This document shows positions 1 to 7,979 of a stretch of DNA of 64,000 nucleotides, piece by piece. The notes under the pieces were generated by a model. That model made no database searches. It was not told where the DNA came from and saw only the letters and a program-made list of their open reading frames with translations. A program made the position numbers and the translations under genes. Source of the DNA: Candidatus Leucobacter sulfamidivorax (GTDB lineage: Bacteria > Actinomycetota > Actinomycetes > Actinomycetales > Microbacteriaceae). Every line of letters starts with the position of its first letter. Positions within the stretch are counted from its first letter, which is position 1. The stretch is taken from contig QZLF01000003.1 of NCBI GenBank assembly GCA_016771945.1, positions 434,001-498,000 on the forward strand. Direction: 5' to 3'.

Positions 1-1519
1 CCGCGGTGAGCACGGTCGAGGTGATCGCGTGCTCGGACACCTCCGGCCCTTCGAGGGTCCGCACCACGTGCCCGCGCGAGAAGACCAGGACCCGATCCGC
101 GATACCCGCGAGTTCGGCGGCATCGGAGGAGAGCACGATCACGACGGCACCGTCGTTGGCGGCACGGCGCATCACCTGGTAGATCTCGCTCCGGGCGCCG
201 ATATCGACGCCCTGGGTGGGCTCGTCCACGAGGAAGAGCCTCGGTCCGCCCTGCAGCGCGCTGCCGATGAGCGCCTTCTGCTGATTCCCACCCGAGAGGG
301 AGTCGATCGACGTCTCGGGAGTCGGCGTCTTGACGTTGTAGCCGGCGATCACGTCGCCGACCAGCGCGCGCTCCCGCCTGGCGCTCACCCAGCCGGCCGA
401 GCTCAGCTTCTTCAGATTGCGGAAGCCGATGTTCTCGCGCACGCTGAGGCCGGAGAGGATCCCCTCGTTGTGCCGATCTCCGGGCAGGTACACCACGCCG
501 CTCCCGGTCGCGGCCCGTCGTCCGTATCTCGGGAAGCGGCGCTCCCCCACGACGACCTCGCCCGTGGATCGCTCCACTCCGGCGAGCGCCCGCAGCAGGT
601 CCCGCTGACCGTTCCCCTCGATGCCCGCGAGCCCGATGATCTGCCCCGCAGGGAACTCCATCGAGAGCGGCGCGAGGCCGCGCGCGGAGAAGTCGCTGAC
701 CGCGACGCCGCCGCCTCGGGGAGAGACGGCCTCGGACTTCTCCGGGAAGTACACATCGAGATCCCGCCCGATGATCAGGCTCACGATCTTCTCCTCGGAG
801 GTGTCCGAGGCGTCGAAGGTGCCCACCGTGCGCCCGTTCCGCAGCACCGTCAGGCGGTCCGTGATCTCCTTGACCTCGCCGATGCGGTGGGAGATGTAGA
901 CGACCGCCTTCCCGCGGGCCACCTGCTCGCGGATGTGGCCGAACAGGATCGAGACCTCGTCCCTGAGCAGGTGCTCGGTCGGCTCGTCGAGTACGAGGAT
1001 CTTCGGATCCTGGCTCAGCGCGCGGCAGATCTCCACGATGAAGCGCTGCTGCGGCTGCAGCTGCTCGACCCGGTCGGTCGCCCTCACCGGGACGTCGGGG
1101 CTCCAGAGCTGCAACTGCTCCGTGGCCCACTGTTCGATTCGGGATGAGCCCGGACGCTTGTCCGGGCTCACCCCGAGATAGAGATTCTCGGCGACTGTCA
1201 GGTCCGGCAGCAGGGCGGGCTCCTGTCGCACGATCGCCAGTCCGAGCTCGCGCGCGAGCTCCGGACTCGCGTCCGTGAGCTCCTCGCCCGCGAGCCTGAC
1301 CGTTCCCTCGTTCGCCTTCAGCGCACCCGAGGCGATCGCCATCAGCGTCGACTTCCCGGCACCGTTCTCGCCGAGCACACCGTGGACTTCACCGTATCTG
1401 ACGGTGAGGTTCACGTTGTCGAGGGCCCGAACCCCCGGGAACACACGGGTCACGCCGCTCATCTCGAGCGCGATCGCCTGGCTCCCCTCGGCTTCGTCGA
1501 GAATCTCCTTCTTGGACAT
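1..1519 (-). CDS. Sugar ABC transporter ATP-binding protein (RbsA/MglA type), 3' end outside window
   Basis: This is the energising subunit of a monosaccharide-type importer, with two nucleotide-binding domains in one chain, on the cytoplasmic face of the membrane. In the first domain the Walker A is GENGAGKST near residue 50 and the Walker B region is LDEPTEHL, while the signature is degenerate (LQPQQR). The second domain has a canonical LSGGNQQK signature and LVDEPTQGVDIG. One degenerate and one intact half is normal for this family. The ATG at 1519 lies 4 bp after the stop of the binding-protein gene, so both are one transcript. Permease genes should lie beyond position 1. The substrate is unknown; the neighbours suggest a catabolic substrate rather than an ordinary sugar. 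Confidence 0.9.
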   Translation of the reverse strand, partial: MSKKEILDEAEGSQAIALEMSGVTRVFPGVRALDNVNLTVRYGEVHGVLGENGAGKSTLMAIASGALKANEGTVRLAGEELTDASPELARELGLAIVRQEPALLPDLTVAENLYLGVSPDKRPGSSRIEQWATEQLQLWSPDVPVRATDRVEQLQPQQRFIVEICRALSQDPKILVLDEPTEHLLRDEVSILFGHIREQVARGKAVVYISHRIGEVKEITDRLTVLRNGRTVGTFDASDTSEEKIVSLIIGRDLDVYFPEKSEAVSPRGGGVAVSDFSARGLAPLSMEFPAGQIIGLAGIEGNGQRDLLRALAGVERSTGEVVVGERRFPRYGRRAATGSGVVYLPGDRHNEGILSGLSVRENIGFRNLKKLSSAGWVSARRERALVGDVIAGYNVKTPTPETSIDSLSGGNQQKALIGSALQGGPRLFLVDEPTQGVDIGARSEIYQVMRRAANDGAVVIVLSSDAAELAGIADRVLVFSRGHVVRTLEGPEVSEHAITSTVLTA

Positions 1520-1523
1520 CGTT

Positions 1524-2666
1524 TCAGCCGTGAACCTTCTGCAGATCCTCATCGCTCAGCGGCGTGGACCAGTCGATGTCGGGGGACATGCCGGCCTCGC
1601 AGCGGGGCGCCTTGTCGGCGAACGTGTCGATCGACACGAAGGGACGCACCATCCACGGCTCGGTAGTGGTCTCCCCCGTCACCGCTGCCACCAGGTGTCG
1701 GAAGGCGACGACGCCGTGCGTCTGGGAGCCGTCCCAGGAGAACAGCGGGAACTCCTTGTCCTGCCAGGCGCAGCCCACGCCGTTCGTGGTGTTCGCGTTG
1801 GCGAGGTAGGGCAGCTCCATGCCTGCCTCCTCGTAGGCCTCGAGAACCGCGAGATCGTACGCGCCGGCATCGGTGATCACCGCGTCGATGCGGCCGTGCT
1901 TGGCCAGCAGGCCGGTCATCACCCGCTTCTTCTCGACGGCGGAGTTGTTGGTCACCTGGTACTCGTCCTCGACGAGCTCGATGTCGGGGTAGGCCGCGAT
2001 GGCCTCCTTGAAGGCGTTGAAGGCCGCGACGCTCGAGGGCTGGCCCGGGGCGTTGCCGAGGAACACGACCGTGCCCGACTTCATGTGCTCGCCGAGCCAA
2101 TCCGCCCAACCCTGCGCGTAGGTGTCGTAGTCCTGCGAGACGTGCCCGACCACGTCCTGGCCGGCGACGCCGCCCGAGTTCGCGACGAAGGTCACCACCG
2201 GCACTCCGGCATCCATGGCCGCGCGGAAGGAGGGCACCTGCGCCTCACCGAAGATCGGAAGCGTGATGATGCCGTCGACGCCCTGCGCCACGAGCGAGTT
2301 CACGTCGGAGACGGCCTTCTGCTGGTCGACCTGGGCATCGATCATCTCGACGACGCCGATGTTGTCGCACTTGTCCGCCTCCTGCTGGATCAGCATGTGG
2401 ACGGCCTTCATCCAGGGGTTGGCGATGCCGACGGGGAAGGCCAGCGTGATGGGCTCGTCACCGCAGAGCTCCCGGATGTCGTAGGAGTCGATGACTTCCT
2501 GACCGCTCGTGAACTGCTGCAGCTCATCCGTCTGCACCTGGGAATCCCCATTGCCGTCCGGCGTGCTCGGGGTGTCGGTCGACGCCGTGGGAGCGCAGCC
2601 GGCCATCGCCACGCCGAGAGCGGCAACGGTCACCCCCATGGCGATTCGCATGCTCTTCTTACGCAT
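1524..2666 (-). CDS. Sugar-type ABC transporter substrate-binding lipoprotein
   Basis: A 380-residue extracellular solute receptor of the periplasmic-binding-protein type 1 class, delivering ligand to the ABC importer encoded next to it. A basic start (MRKKSMR), a hydrophobic stretch and a lipobox ending MAGC show a lipoprotein signal peptide; the mature chain begins with a Ser/Thr/Asp-rich linker. I chose the ATG at 2666 because AAAGGAC lies at ribosome-binding distance; an upstream in-frame start would bury the signal peptide. It is the first gene of the ABC operon, preceded by two copies of the 16-bp palindrome at 2751 and 2803. The ligand cannot be read from sequence. Confidence 0.9.
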   Translation of the reverse strand: MRKKSMRIAMGVTVAALGVAMAGCAPTASTDTPSTPDGNGDSQVQTDELQQFTSGQEVIDSYDIRELCGDEPITLAFPVGIANPWMKAVHMLIQQEADKCDNIGVVEMIDAQVDQQKAVSDVNSLVAQGVDGIITLPIFGEAQVPSFRAAMDAGVPVVTFVANSGGVAGQDVVGHVSQDYDTYAQGWADWLGEHMKSGTVVFLGNAPGQPSSVAAFNAFKEAIAAYPDIELVEDEYQVTNNSAVEKKRVMTGLLAKHGRIDAVITDAGAYDLAVLEAYEEAGMELPYLANANTTNGVGCAWQDKEFPLFSWDGSQTHGVVAFRHLVAAVTGETTTEPWMVRPFVSIDTFADKAPRCEAGMSPDIDWSTPLSDEDLQKVHG

Positions 2667-2750
2667 TACTGGTCCTTTCAACAATGGTGTCGTTACGGCA
2701 AGAGCGACCAGCACCATCGGATGGCCGCTCTGCGCACCTGAAGCCCCATA

Positions 2751-2766
2751 ACCAAACATTTGGTTG
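2751..2766. promoter_or_regulatory. Operator copy 1 of the 16-bp palindrome family
   Basis: Sequence ACCAAACATTTGGTTG, nearly a perfect inverted repeat (ACCAAA / TTTGGT). It is 85 bp upstream of the binding-protein start. On the minus strand a TTGACT hexamer lies just upstream (complement of 2774-2779), so the palindrome falls where it would overlap the core promoter, as expected for a repressor site. Four more copies lie at 2803, 3709, 6803 and 6916. The dyad resembles TetR-family operators in size and form; the regulator is not identified. Confidence 0.6.
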
Positions 2767-2802
2767 AGACTAGAGTCAATAGTGACGATGTGTCACCGGT
2801 TT

Positions 2803-2818
2803 GTCAAACATACGGTTG
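2803..2818. promoter_or_regulatory. Operator copy 2 of the 16-bp palindrome family
   Basis: Sequence GTCAAACATACGGTTG, a weaker copy, 52 bp (about five helical turns) from copy 1 and in the same gap upstream of the ABC binding-protein gene. It keeps the CAA-C half and the GGTTG half. The whole-turn spacing would allow two bound dimers to face the same side of the DNA. Confidence 0.45.
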
Positions 2819-2882
2819 GTAACTTTTCGATCACGCGAATCCGAGCCCGGCAGGGAACGGGTGGCGCGCGAAGCGCAGCGGA

Positions 2883-3644
2883 TCAGGCGTGCGCCGACGC
2901 GCCCCCGTCGACCGGCACGACCGCGCCGTTGACATAGCTCGCCGCATCGGAGAGCAGGAAGGCCACCACTTCGGCGACCTCCTGGGGCGTGGCCATACGA
3001 CCCATCGGCATCAGCGCGTTCAGCTCGTCGCGCTGCGCGGGCGTCATGCCTCCGACCATGCCCGTGTCCACGGTCCCCGGGGCAACCGCGTTCACGCGGA
3101 TCCCGTTGCGCACGAATTCCACCGCGGCACTGCGCGTCAGGCCGACGACGGCATGCTTGCTCGCCACATAGGCGGAGAGGTCGGGGGCAGCCCCGAGGCC
3201 TGCGCCGGATGCGGTGTTCACGATCGCACCCCGTCCGTGTTCCAGCATGTGCCGCAGCTCTGCGCGCATGCAGAGAGCCACCGCCCGGGTGTTGATGTTG
3301 ATGCTGCGATCCCACTGCTCCATAGGGAGCTCATGGAACTTCAGCGCGGGATGCAGCACACCGGCGTTGTTGTGGGCGAGGTCGAGCCCCCCGAACTCGC
3401 TCACCGCGAACTCCACCAGGGAGTCGACCTGATCCTCGTCCGTGACATCCACACGGCGGAAGAGCGCGCTGCCTCCGGCATCGCGGATCTCCGCCGCGAC
3501 GCGTTCGCCGGCATCGGCATTGAAGTCGCCGACGACCACGCTCGCCCCGCGCGACGCGAGGGTGCGGGCCACCGCCGCGCCGATACCGCCCGCCGCGCCG
3601 GTGACCAGCGCTACAAGACCCGCATGATTCGAGATCGAAGCCAT
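2883..3644 (-). CDS. SDR-family NAD(P)-dependent oxidoreductase
   Basis: A 253-residue classical short-chain dehydrogenase/reductase, soluble, probably oxidising or reducing an alcohol or ketone intermediate. The cofactor loop is TGAAGGIG, followed by NNAG, a Ser in the NTASG segment and the catalytic YVASK. The C-terminus ends in the usual VDGG motif. The start at 3644 is preceded by GGAGAGG; a longer in-frame start has no such site. It diverges from the flavin monooxygenase gene at 3853, and operator copy 3 lies inside its predicted promoter. The acidic residue in GDFNAD after strand 2 suggests NAD rather than NADP. Confidence 0.9.
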   Translation of the reverse strand: MASISNHAGLVALVTGAAGGIGAAVARTLASRGASVVVGDFNADAGERVAAEIRDAGGSALFRRVDVTDEDQVDSLVEFAVSEFGGLDLAHNNAGVLHPALKFHELPMEQWDRSININTRAVALCMRAELRHMLEHGRGAIVNTASGAGLGAAPDLSAYVASKHAVVGLTRSAAVEFVRNGIRVNAVAPGTVDTGMVGGMTPAQRDELNALMPMGRMATPQEVAEVVAFLLSDAASYVNGAVVPVDGGASAHA

Positions 3645-3708
3645 GTTTTCCGTTCCTCTCCGGTGAGCAACCGCCGGCACGTGCGAGCCGACGCCTTTCA
3701 AGAATTAT

Positions 3709-3724
3709 CAACCAAACGCTTGAC
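3709..3724. promoter_or_regulatory. Operator copy 3 within the SDR promoter
   Basis: On the minus strand this reads GTCAAGCGTTTGGTTG. It lies between a TTGTAA box (-35-like) and GATAAT (-10-like) that are 18 bp apart, so a bound protein would block RNA polymerase at the SDR promoter. The site is also about 130 bp upstream of the divergent monooxygenase start at 3853 and may control both. Confidence 0.6.
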
Positions 3725-3852
3725 AGATTACAAGCGAATCGGGACGATTGACTCTGACCGCACAGGGTTCACCGGCTGCAGCGGATCAGAATAGACAGAC
3801 AGGTGTGGCAAGCCTTCCCAGCTTGACATTCTTCCGAGGAAGTAAGGATGAA

Positions 3853-5007
3853 ATGAAGTTCTTCGAGTCACAGATGCGCTTCGGCATGTTCACCGGCCCC
3901 TACCACAAGCCCGGGAACAGTCCGACGGTATCGATCCGCCAAGACATCGAGATCATCCAGCAACTCGACCGACTCGGTTTCGACGAGGTCTGGATCGGCG
4001 AGCACCACTCCAGCGGCGTCAGCCCGCTCCCCTCGCCGGAGCTGCTGCTGGCAGCGGCGGCGGAGCGCACCGAGCGCATCAAGCTCGGCACCGGTGTCGT
4101 CTCGCTCCCCTATCACCACCCGCTCATGGTGGCGGATCGCATCGTGCAGCTGTCGCATCAGTCGAAGGGACGGGCGATCCTCGGGGTCGGCCCTGGCGCC
4201 CTGCTCCGCGACGCGAAGATGATCGGGCTCGACCCGCTGCAGAGCCGCCAGATCATGGAGGACTCGCTCGATGCCATCATCCGCCTGCTCAAGGGCGAGA
4301 CGGTGACCATGAAGAACGATCGCTTCGAACTCGACGAAGCCCGCCTGCAGTTCCTGCCGCACTCGGATTTCGATATCGCCACGGTGAGCGTGCTCTCCCC
4401 GGCCGGGCCGAAGCTCGCCGGCAAGTACGGCACCGGCATGATCTCGGTGGCCGCGACCGATCCCGCCGGCATCGAGCGCCTGGCGGGGCACTGGGAGATC
4501 TGGAAGGACGAGGCCGCGGCTTCGGGCCACATCGCATCGCGAGGCGACTGGCGCATGATGGGCCCGATGCACATCGCCGAGACGATGGAGCAGGCGCGCG
4601 AAGAGGTCAAGTACGCGCTCAAGGAGATCGAGACGCCACGATATCTGACGAACCCCGGGCCCTTCCCGGACTTCGACAATCTCGACAAGCTCATCGACGA
4701 CTGGAACGAAGCGGGCTCGGCCGTGATCGGCACGCCCGACATGGCGATCGCGCAGATCAACAGGGTCGCCGAGAAGTCCGGAGGCTTCGGGACCTTCCTC
4801 TTCATGGGCCACAACTGGGCGAACTTCCCCGCCACGTTGCGCAGCTGGGAGCTGCTGGCCGAGGAGGTGCTCCCGGTGTTCCAGGGGCAGTCGCAGCCCC
4901 TGATGCGGTCCTACAACGACGTGCTCACGACCGGCCGCGAGGGCGCCGACGTCAATTTCAAGGCGCAGACGCAGTACACCGAGCAGTACCAGGCCGGAAA
5001 GCGATGA
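3853..5007 (+). CDS. Luciferase-like (LLM class) flavin-dependent monooxygenase
   Basis: A 384-residue bacterial-luciferase-family enzyme that uses reduced FMN supplied by a partner reductase to oxygenate an organic substrate. Family features are the opening MRFGMFTGPYH, WIGEHHS near residue 55, the RIKLGTGVVSLPYHHP segment and LGVGPGALL. This pattern resembles the group that contains limonene and related terpenoid monooxygenases, by memory only. The ATG at 3853 has GGAAG upstream; an earlier in-frame ATG at 3748 would add a low-complexity tail. The small isomerase-like gene starts 70 bp downstream, probably in the same transcript. Confidence 0.88.
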   Translation: MKFFESQMRFGMFTGPYHKPGNSPTVSIRQDIEIIQQLDRLGFDEVWIGEHHSSGVSPLPSPELLLAAAAERTERIKLGTGVVSLPYHHPLMVADRIVQLSHQSKGRAILGVGPGALLRDAKMIGLDPLQSRQIMEDSLDAIIRLLKGETVTMKNDRFELDEARLQFLPHSDFDIATVSVLSPAGPKLAGKYGTGMISVAATDPAGIERLAGHWEIWKDEAAASGHIASRGDWRMMGPMHIAETMEQAREEVKYALKEIETPRYLTNPGPFPDFDNLDKLIDDWNEAGSAVIGTPDMAIAQINRVAEKSGGFGTFLFMGHNWANFPATLRSWELLAEEVLPVFQGQSQPLMRSYNDVLTTGREGADVNFKAQTQYTEQYQAGKR

Positions 5008-5077
5008 CCGGGTGCGGTCGGCGCCGCCGTCGAGGCTGCGCCGACCGCACGGCCGCGCCGACTGCGGAGGGATGACC

Positions 5078-5341
5078 ATGCAGTTCTTCGGAGATGCGCG
5101 GATCGCGCCGGGAGCCGATCCCGATCCCTACCTGCAGGACGAGATCCTGGCTGTGGACGAGCTCATGCGAAGCGGTTTCATCACGCAGCTCTTCCGTCGC
5201 CTGGACGGTACCGGCGCGGTACTGCTCATCGAGGCCGAATCCCTCGAGTCCGCAGAGGGCACGCTCGCCGGACTCCCGTTCGTCAGACACGGCGTGATGA
5301 ACATCCCCGTGACCCCCGTCGAAGAACGCCCTCACCCCTGA
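5078..5341 (+). CDS. Small muconolactone-isomerase / YCII-like protein
   Basis: An 87-residue protein with the size and layout of the ferredoxin-like dimeric barrel group: an N-terminal strand with acidic loop, a helix (EILAVDELMRSG), a central strand (GTGAVLLIEA), a second helix and a final strand. It probably catalyses an isomerisation or hydrolytic step on the monooxygenase product. GGAGG ends 7 bp before the ATG at 5078; an ATG two codons earlier is also possible. Family assignment is by layout and is tentative. Confidence 0.65.
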   Translation: MQFFGDARIAPGADPDPYLQDEILAVDELMRSGFITQLFRRLDGTGAVLLIEAESLESAEGTLAGLPFVRHGVMNIPVTPVEERPHP

Positions 5342-5398
5342 TCTCGGGCCGTGCGGCGCCGAATGCAGGCGCGTGCCGGAAGGGATCGTCTCCCCGCA

Positions 5399-6763
5399 TC
5401 ACGAGTCGCGGTCGCCGTCGCTCCCCGGTTCGGAGGCATAGCCGAGCACGAGCAGCGCCCGTTCGAAGGCATGCAGGAAGCCGTCCACCTCCTGCTCTCC
5501 GATGGCCGTGCTCAGCAGGAAGAGCCCCGTGAACGTCTGGTAGTAGCCTTCGTTGTCGAGCACGAGGTTGATGTTCTGGATCTTCTCGCGATCGTCGCGG
5601 CGAAGCGTCGGCTCGTCCACGACACGCTCATCCGCCCAGTGCACACCGATCAGATTCCCGATTCCCGTCGCGTGGAGGGGGATGCCGTATCTCCGCCCGA
5701 GCCCATCGATGTGCGTGCGGATCCGGTTCGCCAGGCGATTCATCGTCTGATGGGCCTCGGGCGTGAGCTTCTCGAGGCAGGCGATGCCCGCGGCCAGAGA
5801 CGCGGAGTTGCCCCCGAACGTCGACATGATCGACACCGGGGCCGAACCGCCGTGGGCGTCGGGCTCGAGAAGATCCATGATCTCCCTGCGCCCGCCCACC
5901 GCGGACACCGGAAGCCCGCCTCCGATCGTCTTTCCCAGCGTCGTCAGATCCGGCACCACCCCGTAGTGCACCTGGGCACCGCCGTAGGCGACGGGGAAGG
6001 TCACAACCTCGTCGAACAGAAGGATCACACCCAGCTCTTCGGTGACGGCCCGAAGCCGCTGCAGGTACTCCCGAGTGGACTCGAGCATGCCCGCAGCGGT
6101 CATGACCGGTTCGATGATGACGGCGGCCAGCTCGGAGGCGTGCTCGCGGATCACGGCTTCGGCCCCGTCCGGGTCGTTGTAGGGGATCTGCACGATCTCC
6201 TCCTCCGCCCGCACGAGCGCACCGAGCGGCACGGTCTCCTCCCGCGCACGGAGCACCGAGACTCCGACGCTGAGCTCGTCGGCCGTCCCGTGGTATCCGC
6301 CGATCGACCTCGCGATCTTGGTGCGGCCGGTATAGGCGCGCGCCAATTTCAGCGCGCAGATGTTCGCGTCGGTGCCCGAGACGAAGAACCGGACCTTCTC
6401 GATCGACGGGACCCGCTCCACGAGCAGTTGCGCCATGCGATAGCCGAGATCCCATTCGGGGGCACCGACCTGCACCGCCTTGCCCATCTGCTCGTAGACG
6501 GCCCGGCGGATCTCCTCATCGGAGTGCCCATGGATCAACACCCAATCCCCCAGGCGGAGATCGAGATAGCGGTTGCCGTCGACATCCCAGAGCCAGCAGC
6601 CCTTGGCGCGCTCGACGACGATCGGATACGGGTGGAAAGCCCCCATGCCGCCCGCATGGCCAGTCGGAATCAGCTCCTTGGTCTTGCGCCAGAGCTCCTC
6701 AGATCGCGGAGTCCTGCCTCGATAGATTGCAACCTGTTCCTCATCGAAGCGGATCCGACTCAC
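5399..6763 (-). CDS. Class III aminotransferase (glutamate-1-semialdehyde aminomutase-like)
   Basis: A 454-residue PLP enzyme of fold type I. The PLP-interacting Asp lies in LLFDEVVTF, and the Schiff-base lysine is in LGKTIGGG. The FVSGTDAN segment corresponds to the phosphate-binding region, where aminomutases usually read NSGTEA. It differs enough from heme-pathway HemL, and its setting is catabolic enough, that a transaminase or racemase acting on a pathway intermediate is more likely. The start codon is GTG at 6763. Its promoter region, shared with the divergent SDR at 6965, holds operator copies 4 and 5. Confidence 0.85.
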   Translation of the reverse strand: MSRIRFDEEQVAIYRGRTPRSEELWRKTKELIPTGHAGGMGAFHPYPIVVERAKGCWLWDVDGNRYLDLRLGDWVLIHGHSDEEIRRAVYEQMGKAVQVGAPEWDLGYRMAQLLVERVPSIEKVRFFVSGTDANICALKLARAYTGRTKIARSIGGYHGTADELSVGVSVLRAREETVPLGALVRAEEEIVQIPYNDPDGAEAVIREHASELAAVIIEPVMTAAGMLESTREYLQRLRAVTEELGVILLFDEVVTFPVAYGGAQVHYGVVPDLTTLGKTIGGGLPVSAVGGRREIMDLLEPDAHGGSAPVSIMSTFGGNSASLAAGIACLEKLTPEAHQTMNRLANRIRTHIDGLGRRYGIPLHATGIGNLIGVHWADERVVDEPTLRRDDREKIQNINLVLDNEGYYQTFTGLFLLSTAIGEQEVDGFLHAFERALLVLGYASEPGSDGDRDS

Positions 6764-6802
6764 GATATCCCGACACCTGGCTTTCCAAGATTATTTTTAT
6801 CT

Positions 6803-6818
6803 ACCAATCATTTGGTTT
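6803..6818. promoter_or_regulatory. Operator copy 4, upstream of the aminotransferase gene
   Basis: Sequence ACCAATCATTTGGTTT, in an AT-rich patch 40 bp upstream of the aminotransferase start. It keeps both CCAA and TTGG half-sites. It is one of a pair in the divergent gap, with copy 5 about 113 bp away. Confidence 0.6.
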
Positions 6819-6915
6819 AAACAATCCTAAGCCACCGCCCTCCTCCCCGCAAGATCGGTCACCCGGCGGCCCTTGACCGTCGCCCTCGTCGGCGGGTAGC
6901 CTACAGTGAAAATCA

Positions 6916-6931
6916 TCCAATCGATTGGTTG
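6916..6931. promoter_or_regulatory. Operator copy 5, upstream of the second SDR gene
   Basis: Sequence TCCAATCGATTGGTTG with a perfect core CCAATCGATTGG. It directly precedes TGATATAGGAT, a plausible -10 region, and lies 34 bp before the SDR start at 6965, so binding would occlude that promoter. Confidence 0.6.
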
Positions 6932-6964
6932 ATATAGGATTCGAATCGAAGGAGATCATCGATC

Positions 6965-7801
6965 ATGTCATCCTCTTACACGCCGCCGGCAAGCATCGGC
7001 CTCGAAGGTCGTGTCGCCCTCGTGACGGGAGGCGCGAATGGAATGGGAGAACAGGCCTCGCGTACGCTCGCCTCGCGCGGCGCATCCGTCGTCATCCTCG
7101 ATCCCGACGCCGAGAACGCGCAGCGCGTGGTGGACGCGATCTCCGCGGACCAGGGGCACGCGGAGTTCCTCCCGACCGACGTCACCGACGAGAACGCGAT
7201 CCGCGAAGCGCTCGACGCAGTAGTGCGGAAGCATGGACGGATCGACATCCTCGACAACAATGCGGCCGTTCTGAGCCTGACCCGGGGAGACGGGACCATT
7301 CTCGATACGCCGTATTCCCAGTTCATGGATTCTCTGCGAGCCAATCTCGGAGGGCCGTTCCTCATGAGCAAGCACGTCGTCCCGATCATGCTCTCGAACG
7401 GCGGCGGCAGCATCATCAACATCGCATCGCTTTCGGGCATGCTCGGCGAACTCAATCTGACCGCGTACGGGGTCACCAAGGCGGGAGTCCTGCAGCTCAC
7501 GCGGGCGATCGCCACTCAGTTCGGCGGCCGAGGGATCCGCTGCAACGCGATCGCGCCTTCCTACGTGACGACGCCGAACAACAAGAATTATTCGCCCCAG
7601 GAGGTCGCCGACATCTACCAGAGGCACACGCCGACCTCGACGCTCGTCTCCCCCCAGGACATCGCGGAAGTCGTGGCGTTCCTCGCCTCCGACGCGGCGC
7701 GGCAGATCAACGGCCATATCATTCCCGTTGACGGCGGGCTCACGGCCGCCTCGTCCGTGACCGCGGACTTCCGCGAATTCCTGAATCAGCAGGCCGGCTG
7801 A
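6965..7801 (+). CDS. SDR-family oxidoreductase
   Basis: A 278-residue short-chain dehydrogenase. The cofactor motif is TGGANGMG, NNAA stands where NNAG is usual, a Ser lies in NIASLSG, and the catalytic pair is YGVTK. The acidic residue in ILDPDAEN points to NAD. AAGGAG lies 12 bp before the ATG. It differs from the other SDR at 2883 throughout, so it is not a recent duplicate. Probably oxidises an alcohol intermediate of the island's pathway. A strong hairpin follows the stop. Confidence 0.9.
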   Translation: MSSSYTPPASIGLEGRVALVTGGANGMGEQASRTLASRGASVVILDPDAENAQRVVDAISADQGHAEFLPTDVTDENAIREALDAVVRKHGRIDILDNNAAVLSLTRGDGTILDTPYSQFMDSLRANLGGPFLMSKHVVPIMLSNGGGSIINIASLSGMLGELNLTAYGVTKAGVLQLTRAIATQFGGRGIRCNAIAPSYVTTPNNKNYSPQEVADIYQRHTPTSTLVSPQDIAEVVAFLASDAARQINGHIIPVDGGLTAASSVTADFREFLNQQAG

Positions 7802-7810
7802 AGCTCAGCG

Positions 7811-7845
7811 GAGGGTGGCGGCCCCACGACGGGGCCGCCACCCTC
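7811..7845 (+). terminator. Strong hairpin after the SDR gene
   Basis: A perfect 15-bp stem (GAGGGTGGCGGCCCC with its complement) closes a 5-base ACGAC loop, starting 9 bp after the stop codon. There is no T tract, as is common in high-GC actinobacteria. It separates the SDR transcript from the ligase gene. Confidence 0.7.
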
Positions 7846-7979
7846 TCGCGCTCGGCGCAGATGTCGCCCGGTCTGCGGAGAGGCGATCGATCCGTTACGT
7901 GCAGACGGGTCGTCGAGCGCCGCTGATATCGTTGTGGACCTGATCGCCTCGAGACCGCAGGCCCGAAGGAGCGTCGGCA

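Noticed and set aside
29-2741. Long plus-strand frames over the ABC transporter genes
   Set aside because: They are antisense to clear ATPase and binding-protein genes, have no recognisable family pattern and are rich in Arg, His and Asp, as expected of shadow frames in high-GC DNA.
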